A stretch of DNA of 5,965 nt from an uncultured Prevotella sp. (GTDB lineage: Bacteria > Bacteroidota > Bacteroidia > Bacteroidales > Bacteroidaceae), in contig CALCVT010000070.1 of NCBI GenBank assembly GCA_937906495.1, positions 1 through 5,965 on the forward strand, given 5' to 3'. This document shows positions 1 through 5,422 of this stretch, one piece after another (within the stretch, counting starts at the first letter, position 1; every line of letters starts with the position of its first letter). The position numbers and the translations under genes were made by a program. Below the pieces are notes generated by a model. It ran no database searches. It was not told where the DNA came from and saw only the letters and a list, made by a program, of their open reading frames with translations.

Positions 1-166
1 TAGAATAAACAACCTCCTCACTGATTCCAATATCAACAAGGGTATTCTTTATTGAACATACCTTATTATATGGTGCATCGGTTTATGTTTAGTGATCCCT
101 AATCTATATACTTATTCCCACTGAATTTCTACCGATCCATGAAAAAAGAAACGAATAGATACAATA
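1..166. other. AT-rich left flank, no recognisable gene
   Basis: No reading frame here has both a plausible start and protein-like composition. On the minus strand a stop-free stretch of about 27 codons runs off the left edge, but it has no usable start and its length is what chance would give. On the plus strand one frame closes with TGA at 52-54 after entering from the left edge; it is too short to judge. A weak dyad (GGTAT 41-45 with ATACC 58-62) is present. The stretch may be the tail or the upstream region of a gene outside the window. Confidence 0.5.
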
Positions 167-191
167 AAAGGCGCTCATAAGGAGCACCTTT
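167..191 (-). terminator. Intrinsic terminator of mnmE
   Basis: Arms 167-176 and 182-191 surround a 5-nt loop. Read as minus-strand RNA, all ten positions pair (AAAGGUGCUC with GAGCGCCUUU, one G-U wobble) and the stem runs into UUUUAUU. Read on the plus strand the wobble becomes a C-A mismatch, so the hairpin is tuned to leftward transcription. It starts 43 nt after the mnmE stop codon. The U-tract is short, so the strength is uncertain. Confidence 0.65.
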
Positions 192-195
192 ACTG

Positions 196-220
196 CTTGT
201 TGATACTTGTTGTAACTTGT
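196..220. repeat. Three CTTGT boxes at 10-bp spacing
   Basis: CTTGT begins at 196, 206 and 216, an exact 10-bp period (about one helical turn), in the short gap between the mnmE stop codon and its terminator. The flanking bases are partly shared (CTTGTTGATA, CTTGTTGTAA, CTTGTCTTTA). It could be a small slippage repeat or phased binding sites. No function is known to me. Confidence 0.35.
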
Positions 221-233
221 CTTTAACTACTTA

Positions 234-1775
234 TCATTTTCCGATGCAAAAGTGTTTGAAGATGTTGTGGAGGACAGCGTCGGTGCTGACTTCGCCAATG
301 ATGTCGCTGAGGTGGTGAATGCATTCGCGCAAGTCCTGACTGACAAAATCGCCGGAGAGGCCGGATTGCAGGCCGGCTATAACGCGGTCTATTGATTCTT
401 GAGCCAGGAGGAGGGCCTCGTAGTGGCGGGCATTGCTTACGATGGTGTCGCCGGGTTCGCCCAGGGCTGATTGCATGGTTTGCAGATGTGTGGCCAATAA
501 GGTGCGCAGGTGGTCAACATCGGCTTCGTTGCGGGCGCTGAGGCATTGCACGGCAGTAATTTGTGCATTTGTATGTTTGGTAGTTTCGGACTTTTCGTTG
601 AGGCTTTCTTCAAACTTAGTCGTTTCGTTGAGTTTGTTTTCTTCAATTAGCTCGATATCGGTTGAGTTAGCTGTGTGGTTGGGGGTGGGAGCGATACCAC
701 AGCGAGTTTCAAAGCTGTGCAGCAATGTCTGGCGTGTTTCGGGAGTAAGCAGGTCGGCCTTGTTGAGCAGCAGGATGACATTGCGGCTGTGTGCTTGCAC
801 CTCGGGCAGCAGGGCCGTATATTGAACTTCGGCCTGTGTGGCATCAATGAGCCAGAGTACGAGTTCGGCCTCGTCCATTTTGTCGTAGGTACGGGCAATG
901 CCTAATTGTTCAACCAGGTCGTCGGTGTTGCGTATGCCGGCAGTGTCGATCAAGCGTACCAGGGTATCGCCCACCACGAGCGTTTCTTCAACAGTGTCGC
1001 GCGTGGTGCCGTGAATATTGCTTACCAGTGCCCGTTGCTCGCCCAGCAGGGCATTGAGCAGTGTTGATTTACCGGCATTGGTTTCGCCAATCAGAGCTAT
1101 AGGCAAGCCTCGTTTGAGTGCATTGCCTAAGCGGAACGATTGGCTAAGGCGGGTGATGCGCTGACGGATGTGGGTCGCAAGTTCGAGCAGTTCGGTGCGA
1201 GGTGCAAACTCCAGGTCTTCGTGGTCCGAAAAGTCAAGTTCAAGTTCCATGAGCGAGGTTAGATGCAGCAGTTTGTCGCGCAGGCCACGCAGTTCGTTGC
1301 TAAATCCTCCGCGCAGTTGCTGTATGGCCATACGGTGGTTAGCGGCAGTGCTCGATGCTATCAGGTCGGCCACGGCTTCGGCCTGGCTCAAGTCCATTTT
1401 TCCGTTCAGAAAGGCCCGCTGTGTGTATTCGCCCGGTCGTGCCAGGGTACATCCCTGCTCAATAAGCAGTTGCACCACGCGGCTCAGAATGTAGTGCGAG
1501 CCGTGGCATGAAATTTCGACGCTGTCCTCGCCGGTATATGAGTGCGGGGCACGAAACAGGCTGACTAGAACCTCGTCGACCACCTCGCGGGTGTGAGGGT
1601 CGGTGATGCGGCCAAAGCTCAGTGTGCCGCCCGCCTTTTGCTCCAGTTGTTGCGAGCCGGCAGGTTCAAAAATGTGTTGGGCTATGCGGATGGCTTCGGG
1701 GCCCGAAACCCTTACAATGCCAATGGCCCCTCCGGCTGGAGTGGCTATGGCGCAGATGGTGGTATGCTGAGTCAT
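234..1775 (-). CDS. mnmE: tRNA uridine-5-carboxymethylaminomethyl(34) synthesis GTPase MnmE
   Basis: MnmE works with the FAD enzyme MnmG to install the (carboxymethyl)aminomethyl group on C5 of wobble U34 in certain cytoplasmic tRNAs, using a tetrahydrofolate-derived carbon and GTP hydrolysis. The 513-residue protein shows the whole family layout: an N-terminal folate-binding domain (about 1-121, opening with TICAIATPAGGAIGIVRVSG), a helical domain, and a G domain inserted in it. G motifs are all intact: P-loop GETNAGKS 230-237, GTTRDT 256-261, DTAG 277-280, NKAD 338-341 and SAR 413-415. The C-terminus is the family FCIGK, with catalytic Cys510. At 513 residues it is longer than the usual 450-465. 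The excess is a hydrophilic insertion at about 365-404 between G4 and G5. The ATG at 1775 gives the expected N-terminus; no clear Shine-Dalgarno precedes it. The gene ends in tandem stops TGA TAA. It is the only gene of its transcript in view, with its own promoter and terminator. Confidence 0.98.
   Translation of the reverse strand: MTQHTTICAIATPAGGAIGIVRVSGPEAIRIAQHIFEPAGSQQLEQKAGGTLSFGRITDPHTREVVDEVLVSLFRAPHSYTGEDSVEISCHGSHYILSRVVQLLIEQGCTLARPGEYTQRAFLNGKMDLSQAEAVADLIASSTAANHRMAIQQLRGGFSNELRGLRDKLLHLTSLMELELDFSDHEDLEFAPRTELLELATHIRQRITRLSQSFRLGNALKRGLPIALIGETNAGKSTLLNALLGEQRALVSNIHGTTRDTVEETLVVGDTLVRLIDTAGIRNTDDLVEQLGIARTYDKMDEAELVLWLIDATQAEVQYTALLPEVQAHSRNVILLLNKADLLTPETRQTLLHSFETRCGIAPTPNHTANSTDIELIEENKLNETTKFEESLNEKSETTKHTNAQITAVQCLSARNEADVDHLRTLLATHLQTMQSALGEPGDTIVSNARHYEALLLAQESIDRVIAGLQSGLSGDFVSQDLRECIHHLSDIIGEVSTDAVLHNIFKHFCIGK
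591..644 (-). repeat. Imperfect direct repeat inside mnmE
   Basis: Two copies, at 621-644 and 591-611, lie 33 bp apart. They encode EENKLNET (residues 378-385) and EES-LNEK (389-395). At DNA level both read GAAGAAA(A/G)C, then CTCAACGAAA, and differ by a 3-nt codon insertion and two substitutions. They sit within the extra G-domain segment, whose coding sequence is visibly richer in A and T than the rest of the gene. Replication slippage would explain the expansion. Confidence 0.7.
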
Positions 1776-1824
1776 GTAATGTTTTTTGAGTTGAGTGGAT
1801 GCCGCAGTTTCGACACGTGGCTTA

Positions 1825-1854
1825 CAAAGTTAAGGCTTTCTCGTTGTTTGCAAA
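1825..1854 (-). promoter_or_regulatory. Putative Bacteroidota-type promoter of mnmE
   Basis: On the minus strand TTTG (1854 to 1851) is followed after 18 nt by TAACTTTG (1832 to 1825), which matches the Bacteroidota -33 TTTG and -7 TAnnTTTG elements at nearly the usual spacing. Transcription would begin near 1818-1820, leaving a leader of about 44 nt before the mnmE start. Confidence 0.6.
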
Positions 1855-1940
1855 AACTTTGGGTTGCTTTAATGTGGCCGGCTTCTGTATTTTGAGTGCT
1901 TGGGCTATGTAGCATCTGGTGGCAGGCAGCCTGCTTGTTG

Positions 1941-1948
1941 CAAAGTTA
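1941..1948 (-). promoter_or_regulatory. Second -7-like element upstream of mnmE
   Basis: TAACTTTG followed by CAAC on the minus strand is a very good extended -7 match, and it shares CAAAGTTAAG (plus strand) with the nearer mnmE promoter. No TTTG lies at the right distance upstream, so it may be a weak second start site or chance. Confidence 0.3.
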
Positions 1949-2055
1949 AGCGGAATGTGCATTTTGTGTTTTGTAAGCAAAAAGAAGCACTTATTGGCTA
2001 CAGCTAAATAAATATAAACTTTTGCAACTTTCGTGGAGGGTATGCGTCGGGGTGT

Positions 2056-2238
2056 GTGCAGCCTTCGTTAATCGTCTGCGGGGCGGTGGAGCCAACGGAT
2101 GGAGCGACCGAAAATTCTAAAGGAGCGACCGAAAATCCTAAAGCCGCGACCGGATTTTCCAGAGGCGCTTTCGTATTTTGTTTATTTTCTCTGCAAAAAT
2201 GGCATTTTATATCTCAAAATTGGTTTTTAGGTGAATAA
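2056..2238 (+). CDS. Doubtful 60-residue open frame carrying heptad repeats
   Basis: The frame would start at GTG 2056 and stop at TAA 2236-2238, 5 nt before the hairpin at 2244. It reads through the 21-bp tandem repeat as seven-residue units GATENSK, GATENPK and AATGFSR, then a hydrophobic, aromatic tail (VFCLFSLQKWHFISQNWFLG). In its favour are the repeat period divisible by three and the hairpin right after the stop. Against it are the non-ATG start, the absence of a convincing promoter or ribosome site, and a tail from AT-rich sequence that resembles random translation. The minus strand is also open across the repeats. I do not recognise a family and regard non-coding DNA as more likely. 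Confidence 0.15.
   Translation: MQPSLIVCGAVEPTDGATENSKGATENPKAATGFSRGAFVFCLFSLQKWHFISQNWFLGE
2101..2163. repeat. 21-bp tandem repeat, three units
   Basis: Units at 2101-2121, 2122-2142 and 2143-2163. The first two differ by one base and begin GGAGCGACCGAAAAT; the third is diverged (GCCGCGACCGG). A decayed partial copy may precede at 2088-2100. The third unit makes an 8-bp inverted repeat with the second (GAAAATCC 2131-2138, GGATTTTC 2152-2159). The array lies midway between the mnmE promoter and the 2244 hairpin. It could be protein-binding iterons, a slippage array, or part of a small coding frame. Confidence 0.8.
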
Positions 2239-2243
2239 AAAGA

Positions 2244-2274
2244 GGGGCTGACTTGCACTGCGCAAGTCAGCCCC
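2244..2274 (-). terminator. Strong hairpin terminator, leftward with possible bidirectional use
   Basis: A perfect 13-bp stem (2244-2256 with 2262-2274) closes a 5-nt loop. On the minus strand it is followed by UCUUUUUAUU, a good U-tract; on the plus strand by the poorer UUCUUA. It is well placed to end leftward read-through from the phosphoesterase gene before mnmE, and could also stop rightward transcripts. Confidence 0.85.
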
Positions 2275-2287
2275 TTCTTAGCTAACG

Positions 2288-2319
2288 CAAAGATACAAAA
2301 TATTGAAATGAAAAGCAAA
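2288..2319 (-). promoter_or_regulatory. Consensus-like leftward promoter directly before a terminator
   Basis: On the minus strand TTTG (2319 to 2316), a 20-nt spacer and TATCTTTG (2295 to 2288) match the Bacteroidota consensus at ideal spacing. The predicted start near 2281 lies only about 7 nt before the terminator hairpin at 2244-2274, so a transcript would be about 45 nt unless the terminator is read through toward mnmE. The region is AT-rich, so a chance match is possible. Confidence 0.4.
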
Positions 2320-2323
2320 TCGA

Positions 2324-2350
2324 ACATCCTAATTCGAGGATGTGATTTTT
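2324..2350 (+). terminator. Hairpin with downstream T-tract
   Basis: A 7-bp perfect stem (ACATCCT 2324-2330 with AGGATGT 2337-2343) with a 6-nt loop is followed on the plus strand by GATTTTT. It has the form of a weak rightward terminator, but no rightward gene precedes it. It may instead be a structure in the long 3' region of the phosphoesterase transcript. Confidence 0.35.
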
Positions 2351-2414
2351 GAGCATGACCTTACAGTTGAGTTAATAATAGTAAAGTGCAAGCATTCCCG
2401 TTTCCTTGTAAAAT

Positions 2415-2444
2415 GGACGGAGGCCTTGATTCAGTCCTCCGTCC
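2415..2444 (-). terminator. Hairpin downstream of the phosphoesterase gene
   Basis: A perfect 9-bp GC-rich stem (GGACGGAGG 2415-2423 with CCTCCGTCC 2436-2444) closes a 12-nt loop. On the minus strand it is followed by AUUUUAC, a poor U-tract. It lies about 170 nt after the stop codon of the phosphoesterase and could be a first terminator or an mRNA-stabilising 3' hairpin, with 2244-2274 as the main stop. The remaining 3' sequence (2445-2612) shows nothing else I can support. Confidence 0.45.
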
Positions 2445-2612
2445 GGACTGGAAATAGATTAAGGTAGAATAAATTAGGTAGAGATATGTTTTGTGGCGAA
2501 GGGCCGCTGGCGTATAGTCCCCACGGTTGGTGTGCCGTTGTGGCATAAGTTGTGAGCCTGCATGCTGCGCGGTGTAGCCTGACGTATGCGTTATGGAGCG
2601 GCCTTTCGGTCT

Positions 2613-4766
2613 TTATTCAACAATTACCTTCACGGCATTACCCTGTCCAATGATTTTGACCATGTAGATGCCCTTGTGCGTAAAGTTGTAGGGCAATAGG
2701 GTAGCCTCGCCGCCCGGTACCTCAGTGCGGTAAACAACGCGTCCGTTCAGGTCGTAAATGCAGAGTTGTGCAGCCTCGGCTAGAGCCGACACTTCGATGC
2801 AGACAGGACCCTTTGTCAGTGTGGGGTTCACCTTCAGTTCGGCGGCAGCAGCCGTAGTTCCGTTCACTGCATTGGCCACTACGCGCGGCAGTTTAATGCT
2901 CAGGTCAAGGTCGTTGGTTACGTTGGCCCGGTCGGTTTCGTTGTGTGTAATGTTGCCCAGCAAGCTGCCTAGGATGGGGTTGATAATGGGGTCAATTTTT
3001 TTGTGTACAATGGGTTTGGCAATGGCGCTGACCAGCGGACCGGTTAGTTTTTCAACCAGTTTGTCAATGCCGTTTGTCACTAGTTTTTGGCGTAAGGCAT
3101 CGACCGCCTTTTTATCTTCGTTACTTTCGGAGAAGGTGAGGTAGGCCTTGATTGCATCTTCGCCCAGGCACTCCATGAGCATGTCCGTGAGTTTTTCGGG
3201 CGAGTCGGGAAATTTGATCATGCTGCCCAGGCTTCCTAAATTTTCGTCAACAACCTTCTGTATGATGTCCCAGTAGTCGCTAATCAGTCCGCCCACCATA
3301 GGCTCCAGTCCGTCCACCAGTTTTTGCTGTGCATAAGCTCCGAAGTCGGCCTGTAGTTTACCATTCAGTTCTACACTTTTCAGCAGTTTGCCTTGCAAGT
3401 CCATCACCGTGTTGTCATCGTTTAGGCGTACCAGTCTGAAGGGGCAGGGGTAGGTAACGGTCGATCCGGTCGAGATGTCGTAGATAGAGTCGGTTTTGGT
3501 TTCGTTATAGTCTTTGGCAATGTCCTGAATGTGGAAGTGCCCCGTAAATACGGTGTGAACGCCAGCGTTCATCAGTGTTTCGCGCACTTTTGCCGCATCG
3601 TCTACCACATAGGGCGAGGCAATGGAAGCCTGTCCGTTAAAGTGCTCCACCAGGTTGTGGTGCATGAGTGCCAGCACCTGTTTTCCGTTGTCGCGTGCCT
3701 GTTGTGCCTGCTTTTCAATCCACTCCAGAGTTTCGGGTTTGATGCGTCCCGAAGTGACACATACATCCTTTTCGGCTCCTTGCGAAACAAAGGTATTTTC
3801 GTCGTATTTGCAGGCGTCAATACCAATTACAACAACATCCTTGAGCGCCTCGATGGCGTACGAGAGTGATTGCGGGTCGCGTTGAGCCTTGCTGCCGTAT
3901 CCAAAGTCGCTGTAAATTTCGGCAAACTCCTCATCGCTCACCGTTTCGGCATAGCGTGTCTGGTCACCGTCGAACACATAGGCGTGCGGATTGTTTACAT
4001 CGTGGTTGCCCGGAACGACGAGTGTTTGTATGCCCGCTTTTTTAAGTCGTTGCAGTTGCTCGGCCACCAACTGGTGACTGAGTTTTTCGCCATCTTTGGT
4101 CAGGTCGCCCGGAATGAGCACCAATTCGGGTTTTCGGGCCAGAATGGTGTCAATCATGGTATAGTAAATGTCTTTACTTTCGGCCAGGAGTTTGCGGTCT
4201 GAAGCCAGGTATTTGTCGAAGGCGCTACCTTCCTTAATCAGCAGTTCCGGACTCATTACGTGTATGTCGCTCATCACCAGCACATCCTTAGGTCCGTCGG
4301 CCCATGCCTTGGCGCTCACGCTGAACAAAAGCTGCGCAGCTACATCTTGTCCTTTGGCATCGGTGCAGTGCACGGTGTAGTCGCCCTCTTCGAGTTCAGT
4401 TCCCAGACTGAAGGTTCCGCTGTCAGCAGCGTTTTTATCGAGTGTCAGCATCTGCTTGAGCGGCACTCGTGCCTCGTTTTTATAGATGCTGATGGTTGCT
4501 CCGGCCGGCAGTTTGGAGTAGTTGATGTCAACAGTTTGTCCTGCCTCAAAGTTTGTGTTCGTTACGCTGAGTGCGGCCTCGTGTTCCTGTTGCAGGTAAA
4601 CTCCCGTAAGCGCCTGTGCAGTACAGTTCATCGCTTTAGCACGGTGAGAGGCCGGCAGCGGGTGCACATTTCCGGCAGTAAGGGGTTGGAATACATTCAG
4701 CGAAAGTGTACAAGCTGCAGCGCTGAGCAATAGTTTGGTAGTCATGGGGTAAAGCTTTTTATTCAT
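2613..4766 (-). CDS. Secreted metallophosphoesterase with T9SS type A sorting domain
   Basis: This calcineurin-like phosphoesterase of 717 residues should hydrolyse a phosphomono- or diester outside the cell using two metal ions; the substrate cannot be read from the sequence. A signal peptide covers about residues 1-31 (hydrophobic LLLSAAACTLSLNVF). Residues about 62-151 look like an Ig-like beta domain. The catalytic domain (about 160-450) has every metal-binding motif: SDIH (Asp167, His169), GDLTKDG 220-226, GNHD 253-256, MHH 368-370 and GHFH 409-412. Residues about 470-610 form a mostly helical region I cannot assign. The last 75 or so match the T9SS type A tail (IYDLNGRVVYR 670-680, GIYMVKI 699-705, ending VKVIVE), which directs export across the outer membrane and often anchoring to surface lipopolysaccharide. 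The start is uncertain: ATG 4766 and Met8 (4745) both give good signal peptides and neither has a Shine-Dalgarno. It stands alone, with its own promoter-like element. Confidence 0.92.
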   Translation of the reverse strand: MNKKLYPMTTKLLLSAAACTLSLNVFQPLTAGNVHPLPASHRAKAMNCTAQALTGVYLQQEHEAALSVTNTNFEAGQTVDINYSKLPAGATISIYKNEARVPLKQMLTLDKNAADSGTFSLGTELEEGDYTVHCTDAKGQDVAAQLLFSVSAKAWADGPKDVLVMSDIHVMSPELLIKEGSAFDKYLASDRKLLAESKDIYYTMIDTILARKPELVLIPGDLTKDGEKLSHQLVAEQLQRLKKAGIQTLVVPGNHDVNNPHAYVFDGDQTRYAETVSDEEFAEIYSDFGYGSKAQRDPQSLSYAIEALKDVVVIGIDACKYDENTFVSQGAEKDVCVTSGRIKPETLEWIEKQAQQARDNGKQVLALMHHNLVEHFNGQASIASPYVVDDAAKVRETLMNAGVHTVFTGHFHIQDIAKDYNETKTDSIYDISTGSTVTYPCPFRLVRLNDDNTVMDLQGKLLKSVELNGKLQADFGAYAQQKLVDGLEPMVGGLISDYWDIIQKVVDENLGSLGSMIKFPDSPEKLTDMLMECLGEDAIKAYLTFSESNEDKKAVDALRQKLVTNGIDKLVEKLTGPLVSAIAKPIVHKKIDPIINPILGSLLGNITHNETDRANVTNDLDLSIKLPRVVANAVNGTTAAAAELKVNPTLTKGPVCIEVSALAEAAQLCIYDLNGRVVYRTEVPGGEATLLPYNFTHKGIYMVKIIGQGNAVKVIVE

Positions 4767-4789
4767 GTATTTGTGTGCTTTAGACGGTG

Positions 4790-4797
4790 CAAAATTA
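4790..4797 (-). promoter_or_regulatory. Putative -7 element of the phosphoesterase gene
   Basis: TAATTTTG followed by CACC on the minus strand fits TAnnTTTG. A start near 4783 would leave a leader of about 17 nt to the ATG at 4766, or about 38 nt to Met8 at 4745; the second is the more ordinary length. No TTTG is seen at the usual -33 distance. Confidence 0.5.
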
Positions 4798-4886
4798 CCA
4801 ATAGTGCGTTACGGAGTGCCGACAATAGCATGACGTTTTTGTGGCTAAATTGTGTAGCAATTGTCACAACACCAGCGCCCCGTAGC

Positions 4887-4910
4887 ACCTTTTGCCCCGG
4901 GGCAAAAGGT
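4887..4910. repeat. Perfect 24-bp palindrome
   Basis: The arms ACCTTTTGCCCC and GGGGCAAAAGGT are exact reverse complements with no spacer. Neither side has a T-tract, so it is not an ordinary terminator. It lies about 90 bp upstream of the phosphoesterase -7 element and about 260 bp upstream of the plus-strand RNA promoter. A binding site for a dimeric regulator, a cruciform-forming site or a dispersed palindromic repeat would all fit. Confidence 0.85.
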
Positions 4911-4990
4911 AGGGTGAGCCGAGCCTTAAACAAATTAAGCCAGACGTTGTGCAATGCAGTATTGCAGCAGAAGTACAAGAGGTGTGCCTA

Positions 4991-5013
4991 CGCGCGCGAT
5001 GTATATATATATA
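4991..5013. repeat. (CG)4 followed by (TA)6 tract
   Basis: CGCGCGCG at 4991-4998 is followed three bases later by six TA steps at 5002-5013. The pair is almost continuously alternating purine-pyrimidine. (CG)n favours Z-DNA and (TA)n melts easily. It sits directly before the hairpin cluster at 5024-5110. A role is conjecture. Confidence 0.6.
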
Positions 5014-5023
5014 GCAAGCGCCG

Positions 5024-5110
5024 GAAAGTTTAGTCGATAAAACCTCTTTCACGCGTAGTCATACGCTCAGCCTCAAGTGTGAGGCTTACAACCAACCGTC
5101 GAAAAGTTGG
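5024..5110. other. Four consecutive hairpins, possible structured RNA or recombination site
   Basis: Four dyads follow one another with 2-5 nt between them: 5024-5050 (GAAAGTTT with AAAC-ctc-TTTC), 5053-5066 (GCGTA, loop GTCA, TACGC), 5069-5086 (AGCCTCA, loop AGTG, TGAGGCT) and 5092-5110 (CCAAC, 8-nt loop, GTTGG). Further small dyads lie to the left at 4925-4939 and 4950-4966. None has a U-tract. There is no tRNA acceptor stem or T-loop signature. I do not recognise the element, and no promoter clearly feeds it. Confidence 0.4.
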
Positions 5111-5169
5111 CCTAAAAAGGAATTTGGTGTTAAAGTATATTTAATAGAGGTAGTCAATAAATAATTTAC

Positions 5170-5177
5170 TATCTTTG
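5170..5177 (+). promoter_or_regulatory. -7 element of the plus-strand RNA gene
   Basis: TATCTTTG followed by CAGCGC is an excellent match to the Bacteroidota extended -7 element (TAnnTTTGCA). Transcription should begin at about 5182-5186. No TTTG is found 19-21 nt upstream; the sequence there is AT-rich. Confidence 0.65.
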
Positions 5178-5209
5178 CAGCGCAAATTAGAGAGGCAAAA
5201 GCTTTTCTA

Positions 5210-5290
5210 ATGGTGAGATTACACTACCTCGGCAATTCCGCATCACTTTATGTGTTGTTGAAAGTAGTGGGACGGCTCTTCTCTCCTTAA
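5210..5290 (+). CDS. Possible 26-residue peptide inside the RNA transcript
   Basis: ATG 5210-5212 opens a 26-codon frame ending at TAA 5288-5290. The peptide starts MVRLHYLGNSASLY and ends VLLKVVGRLFSP: basic, amphipathic, hydrophobic in its second half. A purine-rich GAGAGG lies 14 nt upstream, too far for a standard Shine-Dalgarno and able to pair with the 3' end of the frame. A stop-free run of this length is common by chance, so coding is unproven. If real it could be a leader or a small membrane-active peptide. Confidence 0.2.
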   Translation: MVRLHYLGNSASLYVLLKVVGRLFSP

Positions 5291-5422
5291 CTTACATATT
5301 CTACGTCCCGTCTGTAGTATCATTTGGTAAATATACCCGATGCTCTTTGAGCGAGTTGGGCTTAAAAAGGTGCGAAATGATCTTCAGACCTTCAGATTTG
5401 AATTTTAGCTATTACTATAATC

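Noticed and set aside
130..144. Sequence TACCGATCCATGAAA resembling TACCAATCCATGAAA in the right-hand repeat
   Set aside because: One short match with a mismatch and no similarity in the flanks; expected by chance in a window of this size.
72..248. Inverted TGCATCGG copies, one at the mnmE 3' end, as a possible island attachment site (the mnmE 3' end is the target of SGI1-type elements)
   Set aside because: An attachment duplication should be a direct repeat covering the FCIGK codons. The copy here is inverted and only 8 bp, mnmE is intact with its own terminator, and no integrase is in view.
2361..2546. 61-residue minus-strand open frame just downstream of the phosphoesterase
   Set aside because: It contains the 9-bp hairpin at 2415-2444, has no ribosome site and has random-looking composition; better read as the 3' region of the phosphoesterase mRNA.
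4763..5052. Overlapping open frames on both strands upstream of the phosphoesterase
   Set aside because: They run through the perfect palindrome and the (TA)6 tract and do not resemble proteins.
5014..5096. Possible tRNA suggested by consecutive hairpins
   Set aside because: No 7-bp acceptor stem, no GTTCRA T-loop and a 4-nt loop where a 7-nt anticodon loop would be needed.
5105..5370. AGTTGGCCTAAAAAGG at 5105-5120 recurring as AGTTGGGCTTAAAAAGG at 5354-5370
   Set aside because: Differs by a substitution and an indel and is short; about what chance gives, although the closeness to the RNA gene is curious.
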